A DNA stretch of 64,000 bases, taken from the NCBI GenBank assembly GCA_948567375.1, contig OX419757.1, positions 52,635,665 through 52,699,664 of the forward strand. Reading direction: 5' to 3'. Made by a program: the position numbers and the translations under genes. The notes under the pieces are model-generated. The model saw nothing but the letters and a program-made list of their open reading frames with translations, had not been told where the DNA came from and ran no database searches. The stretch is from Lunularia cruciata (taxonomy: Eukaryota > Streptophyta > Marchantiopsida > Lunulariales > Lunulariaceae). This document shows positions 9,790-19,667 of the stretch, piece after piece. Numbering within the stretch: the first letter of the stretch is position 1; each line of letters begins with the position of its first letter.

Positions 9790-10760
9790 CAGTATCTAGT
9801 AGAGAGGATATGTCTATTGGAGTTGTTCGGTGGGATTAGCACCAAACTAGTTGTGGTATTACAGACGGGTATACAAGTACAAAGGTACTTGTATGTAGAG
9901 AGAGATGAGAATATTAGGTGAGTCTCTCTACATCATGTGGCACACTTGGCCTATTGATATCTGGAGTTATTACCGATGTCAAGAGTCAAAGGTTACCAAA
10001 AGGCCCTACCAGTAGACATTTCCTTATTGGGGGCGCATGATTTGGAGAGATATATGCCTATTCACTTGGTGATTTTTGGATGGCCATGTCGGGGACATAC
10101 ATGTGCTGCTAGAGGTTTGGGTCTTCAGGATCCTAGTTCTGGTGTATTTTGGGAGATATTATGGATACTACAACATCTTCAGGTTCATCAGTCTATTTTT
10201 CCAACTTACCTTTTGGAGAACATTCCTTTGATGGGCGATTCTTGCACTAGAGTGGTGGCAAGTACACATCAGGTCCATTCTTGGATGGGACCTGCTATAT
10301 TGTTAGATGTAGCCAGAGTGGGATCATGGGCTCATCGTCTTCATCTTTGGTGGACAAACCTCTTACCCAAAGAGGTTCTATAGCGTGCTTATGATGGGAT
10401 TCAGTGACTTGACAACATCCTTGTTGATGATATCTTGGATGTTGGGCATCAGTCTCAGAAAATGGTTGTGGTTGATAGGTCACCTATGACAGTGGTAAAC
10501 CTAGTTGTATAGCCTAGAGCCGCATTTCCTACACTCATGAGTTTCCTAGGCTCTCATGCTTTCTGAGAGGGAGGACCTAGACTTGTTGGGACTCATAGTT
10601 ACAACAATTGGTGGAGCCCAACGCTGATGAGAGAGAGCGGGCAATGGGTTTTGCACCGGTATTACCATTGTTCCAACAATGGTAGAGGCATCCAGGCGTC
10701 AAGTGTTAGGTCAGGCTATGGACCTGAACTGTTTGACCTAGATTGTGAGTTTTGGGCTTG
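9790..10760 (+). pseudogene. A1 C5-cytosine DNA methyltransferase domain, decayed
   Basis: This domain would transfer a methyl group from S-adenosylmethionine to carbon 5 of cytosine. The C5-methyltransferase motifs appear in canonical order. Motif I, for cofactor binding, is LLELFGGIS at 9814-9840. Motif IV is GWPCRGHTCA at 10078-10107, with the catalytic Cys at 10087-10089. Motif VI is ENI at 10216-10224. Motif VIII is AHRLHLWWTN at about 10335-10364. Motif IX-like AFPTLMSF starts near 10523. Motif X has ERERAMGF near 10640 and GQAMDLN near 10710. The target-recognition region between VIII and IX is only about 50 codons. Decay: stops at 9919-9921 and about 9954, a 1-base deletion just after AMGF, and a stop after motif IX. 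The methyltransferase lies between protease and RT of a gypsy polyprotein, an order repeated in A2. Capture of such enzymes by retrotransposons is known from some algae and dinoflagellates (from memory). Confidence 0.85.
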
Positions 10761-11269
10761 GCAGAGCAACATAGGATGCACTTAATAGGCATCACTACTT
10801 GGACACTTGTGAGCCTTGTGCCTATCACAACAATTCAAGCATAGCTGGGGGCAATGGACCGAGTGGACATGGTATTTGTGGGACACAACCAATAGCTATT
10901 AGGGAGAGTGGTCTACTTGGAGTCCATCCAGGTGAGCATGGGCTACTTGGATTACGCCCTTGGTCCACTTGAGATGCAGCTAGAGGACGTGTGGAGCTTG
11001 CAGCCAAAGTGGAGGGAGTTTTTCACACAAAGGTTGGGACCTCTAGTGGTCAAGGGCATGACACTATTGCTCCTAAGGGCCCAATGTAGCAGTGCAGTCA
11101 ATACGTTTTCCACTCCTACTACAATTACAGAGGATACTTGGGAGCAAGATCTTGGACCCAAGCTTATTGGAGAGGAAAGATGGAGGGTTTGGAGGTTCTT
11201 GAGGAGCCATACAAGTTGTATTGCCTTTAGTATGAAGGATTTGGGTGCTCTAAAGGGAGCTAGTATACA
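10761..11269 (+). other. A1 conserved linker between methyltransferase and RT
   Basis: Translates, across frame changes, into a Gly/His-rich stretch. Pieces recur in A2 (59441-59960): GPSGHG and LLGVH.GEHGLLGL. A later segment contains EEPYKLYCL, then a stop, then YEGFGCSKG just before the RT. I do not recognise a known domain. Similarity between two independently decayed copies suggests the source element made it as protein. Confidence 0.55.
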
Positions 11270-11999
11270 GATTGAGCTGACTAGCAATACACCAATTTTC
11301 TGACGTCCTTGTTGATATAGTGAGATGTAGAGGATATTGATTTAGAGCCAAAGTAGTGACCTTTTTGAGGCTAGTTTGGTGGAGATTTCACATGGAGAGT
11401 ATGCATCAACAAAAGTGATGCCAGCCAAGAAGGATATGCATGGAAGCTACACAAATAGGCAGATGTGTAGAGATTACCATCCTATCAACCAACAGACCAG
11501 GGTTGATCGGTATATCATGCCTACACTAAAGGAGATTTTTGATGCAATTGGGCATGCAAAGGTCTTCAATACATTGGATCTTTGAGCGAGATATCATTAG
11601 TTGCCAATTAGGGAGGAGGATAACTCCAAGATAGCATTTTGGGCTATTGATCCTCACGGCAAGGATGTGTTATATCAGTGGAGGTTCTTACCATTTGGGT
11701 TAAAGGACACTCTTGCTGAGTTCTAGAGGGTCATGGATAGGATCCTAGTTGGATTGGATTTTGCTTGGTGCTATATTGATGAAATTTTGGTCTATAACAC
11801 TACTGTGGAGGAGCATGAGAGACAATTGTTGGAGGTGTTTGAGAGGTTGAGATCTCATGGACTCAAATTACATCTAGGGAAGTGTAGGTTCTTCCACGAG
11901 CAGGTTGAGTATTTGGGTCACACTATCTACCCGGAGGACTTTGTGTTCAACAGACCAAGGTGGAGGCTATTGCACATATTCTTTGGCCTACGGATGTGA
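11270..11999 (+). pseudogene. A1 reverse transcriptase, decayed
   Basis: Ty3/gypsy RT. Visible pieces are the RPINRQTR-type fingers motif (11470-11510), a LDL-x-ARYH palm segment with stops (11570-11605), FLPFGL (11685-11703) and the active site at 11772-11783, which reads YIDE where YIDD is expected. KLHLGKCRFF and YLGH follow (11865-11925). Stops fall where Arg and Gln are expected (TGA and TAG), consistent with C-to-T changes. The second active-site Asp is lost, so the copy is dead even apart from the stops. Confidence 0.85.
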
Positions 12000-13330
12000 G
12001 CAGAGTGTGAGCATTCCTTGGGTTGGCAAACTTCTATGCCGATATGTTAGAGGATTTAGTGCTATTGCCAAGGCCTTGACCAAGCTGACCAAGCTTACAC
12101 AGGAAAGGTGTTGGGGAGATGAGCAGGAGAGAGCTTTTTTAGAGCTCAAGGAGAGGTTGACATTTGCTCCTATTTTGAGGAGACTGATCAAAGAATGTCT
12201 ATTTCAAGTTCATACTGATTGGAGTTTGTTGGGGCTTAGAGCGATGCTCACCCAACATGATGATGAGGAGAAGGAGTTTGTGGTGGCCTATGCTAGTTGC
12301 TCCAACAATTCAACAAAGGCAAAGTATAGTTCATATGAGGGAGAGTGCTTGACAGCAATTTGGGAAGTAGCACATTTTTTATGTTACTTATTTGGTAACC
12401 CCTTCACTCTTATCATTGATCTGTAATACTCATTTGTGCATGTGTGTGGTATTGTGATATTTAGCTTGGTATTACAAGTACTTAAGAGATATTATTTATA
12501 TAAAGATAAAGGATGGTTCTATATTAGTCATGGTTAGCTAAAGTTAGTCATAGCTAAGATAAAGGGGACCTTACTTTAGAGGAAGGAGGAAAGATGAGCA
12601 CCACTATTTTGGATTTTAGTGTGTTGACTTGGTATTATTCCTAGGTGTTTGGCTTTGAGGAAAGAGTTGAGAACTCTTGGGCCCGCAAGCCTTTTTGTTT
12701 TGGATTCTTCTTTAGTCCAAGGATAGCCCATGTGAAGGAATCCTTGACTTAGTGGTTGGGTCAAGATAAGACCACATGCTTAGGAGAATATGCCCATGTG
12801 AATGGATATTCCTTTCTATTTTTTTGACTTTACTTGACTTTTAGTCTAGTAACTTGAGTTACTACGGTAATTAGTAACTTTGGTATGTAACTATTTCACA
12901 AGTCTATAAACAAGGGGTGAGGAGGTACTTATCATCCTTTCATTTGCAACTATATCTCTCTCATTGAGTTCTCTAGTGAGCAATGTCTTGAGTCTTGGAG
13001 TGTTAGCCTTGGAGGAGTATGATGGAGTTCGGGTTCCTTGCCTTCTTAGTCCATGGTGCGCTACCATAATAGCCATCAGAGGTTCATCTTGAGTGAGAGA
13101 CAGGCCGGCTCACAAATCATCAGCCACTGAAGTGGTTGATGGAGTCCAACAAGCTTTCAAGGAAGCTTACATGATGGGCTCTGATTTTACAAGAGTATGA
13201 TTTCATAGTTGTTCCCAGACCTAGAGTGGTGAATCGTGATGCAGATGGGTTGAGTAGAAACCCATGTCCCAGCCAACAGGATCAGACCAGAGCACATTGG
13301 CATGGTGAGACAGATGAGGAGATGGTGCCA
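12000..13330 (+). pseudogene. A1 RNase H, split by a solo LTR
   Basis: RNase H of the A1 polyprotein. The first part (12000-12421) carries the connection domain and a TDWS.LGLRAML stretch with the first catalytic Asp and the later YSSYEGECL segment. The frame stops in a Leu-Ile-Ile-Asp end and resumes at 13119 with His-Gln-Pro-Leu-Lys-Trp-Leu once the B2 solo LTR and its 4-bp duplication are removed. The NRDADGLSR sequence at about 13232-13260 closes the domain. Confidence 0.8.
12422..13114 (+). repeat. B2: solo LTR of family B
   Basis: 693 bp, starting TGTAATACTC and ending GGCTCACA. It is the reverse complement of the B1 LTRs as written, so its sense direction is +. It is clearly diverged from them and has no internal region. 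Flanks GATC (12418-12421) and AATC (13115-13118) fit a 4-bp target duplication with one later change. It interrupts the A1 RNase H frame. Confidence 0.9.
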
Positions 13331-14094
13331 GGTTGGTATGCATTGGCCTTTCTGTGTATATTTTTAGAGGCTTTGGTGGTATCTCTCTCAGTGCATACAA
13401 GAGGAGTTATTGAGGTCATAGATCTAGAGAGTGAAGATATTGGTACAATTTAGCAAGACATTCATGATGATGTCTTAGTGATGGACTATCTTTGCATTGG
13501 TGTTGTGGGTGGTATAGTTGGGACCAAGGAGAGAGACCGTGTTCTTCAGCGAGCCAGACGGTTCAGATTGGAAGGCAAACACCTTTTATGTGTATGGGAG
13601 GATAGTAGAGTGTGAGTAGTACCACTTCCATCTCAGAGACCACAATTGGTCCGTCATGCTCATGAGGAGTTAGGACATTTTGGAGTAAAGCATACATATA
13701 GCTTACTCTAGAGTCATTATTGGTGGCGCGGTATGAAGACCAAGGTACAATAGTTTGTTACCAGATGTGTGGTTTGTGACCAAGTTAGAGCATCATTCAA
13801 TGCTCCTACGCCACAGTTACACCCATTACCTATCATGGGATTGGGTTACCATTGGAGTTTGGACTTTGCTGGACTGTGAGACATTATTGGTATGTTTTGG
13901 TGATGGTGGAGCACTTCTCCAAGTGGATTGAGTTGGTGGCCCTTCTTGACAAGTCTAGTGAAGGGACAACTTACTCGTTCTTGGATCGAGTTTTAAGTCA
14001 TTTTGGTGCACCAATTGAGGTTTTGATTGATCAGGGTACATAGTTCTTGGGGGAGTTTCAGGTCTTGTGTGACAAGGCTTTGATTGATCACTGT
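13331..14094 (+). pseudogene. A1 integrase, N-terminal and core part
   Basis: The zinc-binding domain HAHEELGHFGVKH...RCVVCD lies at about 13649-13780. The core begins with a SLDFAG segment (13855-13872, first catalytic Asp) and a VEHFSKWIELVALLDKS stretch. LIDQGT near 14024 carries the second Asp. Stops interrupt all frames. Element C1 is inserted at 14094; the third catalytic residue, Glu, lies beyond it in GLAERVVQ at about 21750. Joined across the insert, the frame reads through. Confidence 0.85.
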
Positions 14095-14140
14095 TGTAAC
14101 AATATGGAGTTTAGCGACGAAGTTAGTCGGGCTAACAAAG

Positions 14141-14168
14141 TTTAGGGTTTAAGGGTTTAGGGTTTAAA
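14141..14168 (+). repeat. Interstitial telomere-like repeat in C1 5' LTR
   Basis: Four head-to-tail units of the plant telomere type: TTTAGGG, TTTAAGGG, TTTAGGG, then a decayed TTTAAAG. The matching place in the 3' LTR (near 21323) and in both C2 LTRs lacks it, so it was added after C1 inserted. Confidence 0.75.
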
Positions 14169-14268
14169 GTAAGCACATAAGACAAAGTAGCCTAGAATAT
14201 TCCGGAAGTATCTAAGAAGCTTCTTGGGAAGCTTCTAGACTAGCTTAGCTTGCACCTCAAGTAAGTAG

Positions 14269-14283
14269 CTTCTAGAAGCTTCC
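14269..14283 (+). promoter_or_regulatory. Heat-shock-element-like triplet in C1 5' LTR
   Basis: CTTCTAGAAGCTTCC holds three contiguous alternating 5-bp units (nTTCn nGAAn nTTCn), the heat-shock factor consensus. It lies about 140 bp before the TATA box. Further GAAGCTTC palindromes nearby are out of phase. Confidence 0.5.
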
Positions 14284-14424
14284 AACTAGCTTAGCTTGCA
14301 TGCCAAGTAGGTGGATTCTAGAAGGAAGCTTCTTGAGAAGCTTCCTAGTTAACTTGGCTTGCACTCTAAGAAAGCGGCTTGAGTAAACTTCTTGAGAAGC
14401 TTCTCAAGGGCCTTGTATGCCACG

Positions 14425-14432
14425 TATAAATA
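14425..14432 (+). promoter_or_regulatory. C1 LTR TATA box
   Basis: TATAAATA in the U3 part of the LTR, downstream of the palindrome array and about 105 bp before the LTR end. The same box recurs in the 3' LTR near 21593. Confidence 0.6.
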
Positions 14433-14537
14433 CCAAAGCCAAAGCTCATGCTAGGCATTTGGAGTTTTTCCTCATTCAAGTGTACTAATGTGAGTTTCCA
14501 TTCTCCTATTTCTCTCCTCGGATTTGGTCTTTTACAT

Positions 14538-14549
14538 TGGTATCAGAGT
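14538..14549 (+). other. C1 primer-binding site, initiator-Met tRNA
   Basis: TGGTATCAGAGT, one base after the 5' LTR. It matches the usual plant initiator-Met primer site (TGGTATCAGAGC) except at the last base. Confidence 0.9.
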
Positions 14550-15428
14550 AGGAATGGGATGGATGGAATTTATGGACCACCAAATCCACTTCCACCAAAC
14601 CATTGGGATTTTTGCATCCAAATACTACCCAAGTATCATTTCACACAGTTCATCACCTTGCACTTTGGACATGATTTTATGCATATGATCACCATATCTG
14701 AAGAACCCTTGGTGCTTCCGGTTGTAACTTATGGGGAACAGTGGACGTGCTATTTCTATGTGTTGATAAATTAGATAGATTGGGAGTGGTGTGATAAAGG
14801 AGCAACCATGGCGGCAATACCTGATGTTATCCTTGTTATGCAACAACAAATTAAGCACCTTACTCGATTGTTGGATGAACTAGATCTTTGACGACAAGAG
14901 CAAGTGGAGAGAGTACCAATCCGAGAAGGAGAAGATTGGATCAGATTCCCTAAACCCAAGGTATTTGAAGGCAAGAATCTCCCGGGTGCAGTGGAGAATT
15001 TTTTGTTCGATTGTGAACATTATTTTGAAGCTACCAATCTACAAGATGAGCTAAAATAGATTCTCTTGGCGTCGAGCCAATTGGATGGAGTAGCAAAGCT
15101 ATGGTGGAGATTCCAAGTGGAGCGAGGTGAACAAAAAATGGTTACACCAATCTTGACATGGGAAAAATTCAAGAGCGCAATAATTAGTTGGTTGCAAGCT
15201 ATAAATGCCACACAAGTTGCACGGGATAAGTTGGCAGAGTTGAAACAGATTGGCTCTGTAAGAAGTTACATCACACAGTTCCAAAACACCATCATGCAAA
15301 TTCTAGATATATTGGAAGGTGGAGCTCTAGATCTATTCATGAGGGGCTTGAAGGCAAGAACCAAATTAGAGGCAACCATGCATGAGCCACAACACTTGGA
15401 AGAAGCTATGCGGTTGGCCGAACGTTTT
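14550..15428 (+). pseudogene. C1 gag, first part
   Basis: Leader and gag of C1. From about 14805 a frame with several stops reads as retroviral-type gag: a Gln-rich coiled start, a KVFEGKN segment (14960-14985), LDGVAKLWWRFQ (15080-15115) and an RSYITQFQNTIMQ stretch (15260-15300). The best open piece is 15066-15428. It ends in an LAERF segment exactly where the 1931-bp LTR is inserted and resumes at 17365. Confidence 0.75.
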
Positions 15429-17359
15429 TGTGACAACCCGGCAAATATCACTTTTGCGGTAATCGGGTAAGTAAAGTTTGTTCCCGCAGAGATACGATTC
15501 AGAATTGGTCAAATACAAAGTCAAATAGTAACTTTTAGTTCTTCTTGATTTCTTCTTTAATCTCTCAAGGAGAAACTACACCTAAAAGAGAGTAACAAGC
15601 TCACAATCTTGACAACTTGTCACAACTACACACTCATAATCACAACATAGCAAATTCTGTCCAAACAACTCTTGATTGTGATGATTCAGATTCTCCCGAA
15701 GATGACACTTCACTGCAAAGAACAATTTCTCCTCAGAATTGTGTTCCACCTCTCGACTGAAGGCACAACTTCCTTGATCTAAATTGCTTCACATCAACTT
15801 TGTGTTGCACTCACAAATGCAGAATACTACCAACACTACAATTCCTCTCAGATTTGTCAAGGCATTACTCCGATGCACTTCACTCAAGATCAAACACACA
15901 GAATGAAGATCGAGGCTGCAAAATCCAACATCCATAGTCACACTGACTTGCACTTCAAAATTCTCCACACACTCACAAACACAAACACAGAATTGACAAT
16001 CAGAATTAATCTCAAGCAATGAGCACTAAAAACCAGCACTTCATTTTATCTATCTTCAGAAATTTGAATACTGAACAACATAATATTGCAAATGCTCCCC
16101 TTAAATACTGAAGCAAATGGCAGTTCTTCCTACCTATGCACCACTTCCTAACCCCTCTTCCTACTTGTAGATCCAAACTGACAATCCATCTCTTCATATC
16201 TGCCTATTCTTATCTCAAAATTGATACTTACACTAATCCAATGTCTATTTCATCATCGGCTTCCAAACCCAATGATCTTCCTTGTACTTCTCCTTCTTTG
16301 GGTATATCTACAACTACTAATTCCTTCACTACTTCTACTACTTCTACACTAGGAACTACCATTGCACTAAGGAGTGACTTATCTAACTCTTTATCTCCTG
16401 ACCCACTCCTCTCTAATGTGTCAAATAACAAGTCCGATGACACCTGAACTCCAATGTCTACAACATCGGGTCTAATTACAATCAATTCCTTTGCTAATTC
16501 TACTATATCCTTGTCACAAATTGTAATTGAAAGCATGGGTACACTATCTACACCTTCAATTTGTAACCCACTTTCCCCTAATCACTCATGTTAGTGACCC
16601 AAAGATACTTACAGTCTGATCTTGCACTTCGGGTATATTCACTACTGCTATTTCTCTTCTAATTTTATCATATCTTCAATCAGAACTGAAATTGAAGTCA
16701 TGGGTATCCTTACCATCTATTCTTCCTCTATCCTAACTCTCTCTTATGCCTCTGGCAAGATTCCCGAAGTCACTTTCACTGCACTTTGAGGTCCAACTAT
16801 CTCAGATCTAGTCATCTTTGTCTTGAGGCAAAGAAGCTTCTAACCCGGAGTTGTGTAAACCTGAAGTCCAAAGTCCAAAGTCCGAAGTCTCAAGTCCAAA
16901 GTCCGAAGACGCCAACCCAAAGACACTAAACTACATTGTACATCTACTCCCAAAACTTCAAATATTTGTAACTTCTTCTAAAAACCTCCAAACTTTGCTA
17001 TTTTGGTGGCAACAGAAAGCCCTGAACGAGACGCTTGCAACAAGATATAGCACGCTTGATTTGAACTTGTGGACATTGAGATATGGCCCCCGCAAGAATC
17101 CTGACCTGCAACTTCCTTTCCTCCTTCGGGTCTGCTTTCCTTCGGCATCTGATCCAAGTTTTTTCCTCCTCCGACACAAAGTAAGCTTCTTTGGGTCTGA
17201 TCCAATCCAATTCCTTCTTACTCTAACACAAAGTTGCCTTCCTTGAGCTTGATCAAAACACACATTTCCACTCATTTCTTCTCCATTTGGTTTCAATTTG
17301 GTTTAAGCAAGCCACTTCTTCTTCAAAACTTGTCTAAAATGAAAAATGTGGGTACCACA
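15429..17359 (-). repeat. Long solo LTR (1931 bp) inside C1 gag
   Basis: It begins TGTGACAACCC and ends GGTACCACA, with a perfect 5-bp duplication GTTTT on both sides (15424-15428, 17360-17364). No protease, RT or integrase sequence lies within it, so it is read as a solo LTR. The minus direction is favoured because that strand carries a TATTTAAG promoter-like box (near 16100-16112). A short direct repeat of the AAGTCCAAAGTCCGAAG type sits at about 16862-16910. Parts resemble the decayed region 28338-30312. Confidence 0.75.
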
Positions 17360-17364
17360 GTTTT

Positions 17365-17690
17365 GATTCCTTGGTGGCAACAACTTGGTCTTGACCTTGA
17401 CCTCCACAAAGCCTACCAATACACTACACACAAGTGGAGGAGCCAGCACCAATGGAGATTGATGCAATTCAACGAAGACCACTTGGCACGGCAGATAGGG
17501 AGAAACTACGACAAAATGGTGGTTATTTTTATTGTCGCCAATTGGGGCATCGCATTGCTGAATGCACACTCAAGAATGGATGACCTTGACAAGTTGCCTA
17601 AGTGGAGGTTGTGGAGCGGAACGATCAAGGAAACGAGGAATCCTAGTAGGAGAATTCAAGCCGCCTATTGGGAGCTTGATTAGTTCCAAT
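17365..17690 (+). pseudogene. C1 gag end with zinc knuckle
   Basis: Gag resumes after the solo LTR with a Trp/Gln-rich segment. A CCHC knuckle at 17524-17565 reads Y-x2-C-x4-H-x4-C, with Tyr in place of the first Cys. A basic linker leads to the protease; a stop lies at about 17682. Confidence 0.7.
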
Positions 17691-18116
17691 GGGATTAAAG
17701 GTTCGACCTATGCAAGTTTGCTTCACTTGCAAAGGTATGATATCTAATCAAGGTTGTAGGATTTTGGTTGATTTTGGAAGTTTAGAGAATTGCATGTTTA
17801 TGCAAGTAGCAAAGGAATTGGATATTCCTATCAAGCTAGTGATTGAAAGTAGTTTGATGATGGCGGATGGTAGAAAAGGTTCTACATTCTGCACCTCGCA
17901 TCCTGTTACCTTCAAGATTGGGATGGAGTATTTAGAGTGTATGAGGTTTGTAGTGGCACCTCAACACTATGATATCATTTTGGGTCTACCTTGGCTTGAA
18001 CGTCATAAGGTTCAATTTGATTGGATCCGATGCCAAATTCAAGTACAACACCAAGGTAGAAATTTCCGATTAGGTTGTCTGGCACCTCTGAGTAAAACAC
18101 CTAAGATAGTCTGAAT
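17691..18116 (+). pseudogene. C1 aspartic protease
   Basis: Open for about 140 codons. It shows ILVDFGSLENC near residues 25-35, an ADGRKGS flap-like stretch near 70 and DIILGLPWLERH near 95-106. The active-site triplet is Asp-Phe-Gly where Asp-Ser-Gly is usual. C2 has the same Phe (ILVDFGSSEKC), so the change was already in their common source. Confidence 0.8.
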
Positions 18117-18123
18117 AGTCAAT

Positions 18124-18305
18124 CCCAAGATGTGAAGTTTGTTGAGAAGGTAACCATAGAGCAAACCTTGAAGGAAGTGGAGCCCTCAAGATGGGAAGTT
18201 TGCCAAGAAGGCAACCATGGAGCAGGCTTGGAAGAGAGATGAGTTCCTAGAAGGGAAGTTTGTTAGCAAAGCAACCATAGAGCAAGCTTTAGAGGAAGAT
18301 AAGTC
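18124..18305 (+). repeat. Three 60-bp tandem repeats in C1 pol linker
   Basis: Three head-to-tail copies of about 60 bp, each coding a 20-residue unit like GKFV.KATIEQAL..., between protease and RT. C2 has the same three-copy block at about 38745-38905. Confidence 0.7.
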
Positions 18306-19323
18306 TATATTTGTGGTGTGGATCAAGCCAATTGCACAAGACCAATCTATGGAGGATCAAGAGCCTCATCAAGTTATGGTTGATCGGATAGTTAAGGAGT
18401 TTTTGGATGTGTTTTTGGATTATCTGCCGAAGAAATTACCCTCCAATCAAGGTATGCCCTTCAAGATCAAGTTATTGCCAGGGAGTACTCCAATGAGTAG
18501 ACCAATCTATTGGCTCTCACCAAAGGATTTGAAAGAGTTGCAAACAACACTTACAGAGTTGTTGGAGAAGGACTTCATACGACATAGTACCTCTCCTTAG
18601 GGAGCACTAGTACTATTTGTTCCAAAGAAGGATGGAGGACTTTGATTCTATATTGATTATTGTGGGCTCAATAAGCAAACCGTGAAGAATGCATATCCCT
18701 TGCCTTGGATTGATGACTTGCTTGATCAACTAAGTGGAGCACGTTACTTTTCCAAGTTGGATCTTTGCAGCGGCTATTGGCAAATTCCGATTGATAGAGA
18801 GAATGTGCAAAAGACTGCCTTTCACACAAGGTATGGGCATTTTGAGTGGAGACTTTTACCTTTCGGACTTACTAATGCTCCAACACTCTTCATGGATCAT
18901 ATGCATCGGGTGTTAGATGGACTATTGGATCAATTAGTGGTGGTGTTCTTGGATGATATCTTAATCTATAGCAAGATAGAGGCAAAACACGTGAATCATG
19001 TGCGAGAAGTCCTAAGACAACAACGACAATGGAAATTTTACTACAAGAAGTCGAAGTGTGCGTTTTGGCAGAAAGAGGTTACCTTCTTGGGTCATAAGAT
19101 CTCCTCAAAGGGGATCAAGATGGAAGAAGAGAAGATCAAGGCCATTACTAATTGGCCTACCCCAAAGAATGCTATAAAAGTATGGGCATTCAATGGATTG
19201 GCCAGTTTTTACCGGCGGTTCATCCATTATTATGCTCATGTGGCTGCACCATTGACTGACCTCTTGGAAGGAACTCGAGCTTCCAATGGAACACCAAGCA
19301 TGAAGAAGCATTCCAGAAGTTGA
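18217..19323 (+). pseudogene. C1 reverse transcriptase
   Basis: Two open stretches (18217-18600 and 18682-19323), broken by a TAG where Trp is expected. Motifs: SPKDLKELQ, LPWIDDLLDQLSGARYF, SKLDLCSGYWQI, LPFGLTNAP, the active site VVFLDDILIYS with both Asp codons at 18952-18957, and FLGHKIS. The catalytic pair survives. The later part runs into the connection domain, where the frame shifts at about 19290. Confidence 0.88.
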
Positions 19324-19667
19324 AACATATGGTGTCTTCAAGACCCATTCTTCAACCATATGATCCTCAACTACCTTGTGTGGTTGATTTTGATGCTTCT
19401 AACTTTGCAATTCGAGTTGTGTTGCAACATGAATTCCCAAATGGACTAGATCCCATTGCCTTTGTGTCTTGTTGACTAAATACAGCTGAAATAAATTACT
19501 TTGCTTGAGATCAGGAACAACTTGCAATGGTATATGCCACCAAGGTATGGAGGCATTATCCCTTGGGGAAACAAGTGATCATGCAAACTGATCACAAGCC
19601 ATTATTGCAGACCTTACACCTAGAGCACATGAAGAGTCAACATCATCGATGGGAAGAGCAACTCTAA
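19324..19667 (+). pseudogene. C1 RNase H
   Basis: Contains VDFDASNFAIRVVLQ (family form VxTDAS), an ISYF..DQEQLAMVYA-like stretch broken by a stop, and QTDHKPL. It is followed by the FDIKLEYRPG end that opens the integrase linker. Confidence 0.75.

Larger units (their letters stand above)
14095..14536 (+). repeat. C1 5' LTR
   Basis: 442 bp, TGTAACAATATGG to TCTTTTACA. It contains an array of GAAGCTTC palindromes, a TATAAATA box and, unlike the 3' LTR, a telomere-like block at 14141-14168 that accounts for most of the extra length. Confidence 0.93.

Noticed and set aside
14203-14240. First GAAGCTTC pair of the C1 LTR as a heat-shock element
   Set aside because: The spacing between the palindromes is four bases, so the units are out of phase; only in-phase runs were called.
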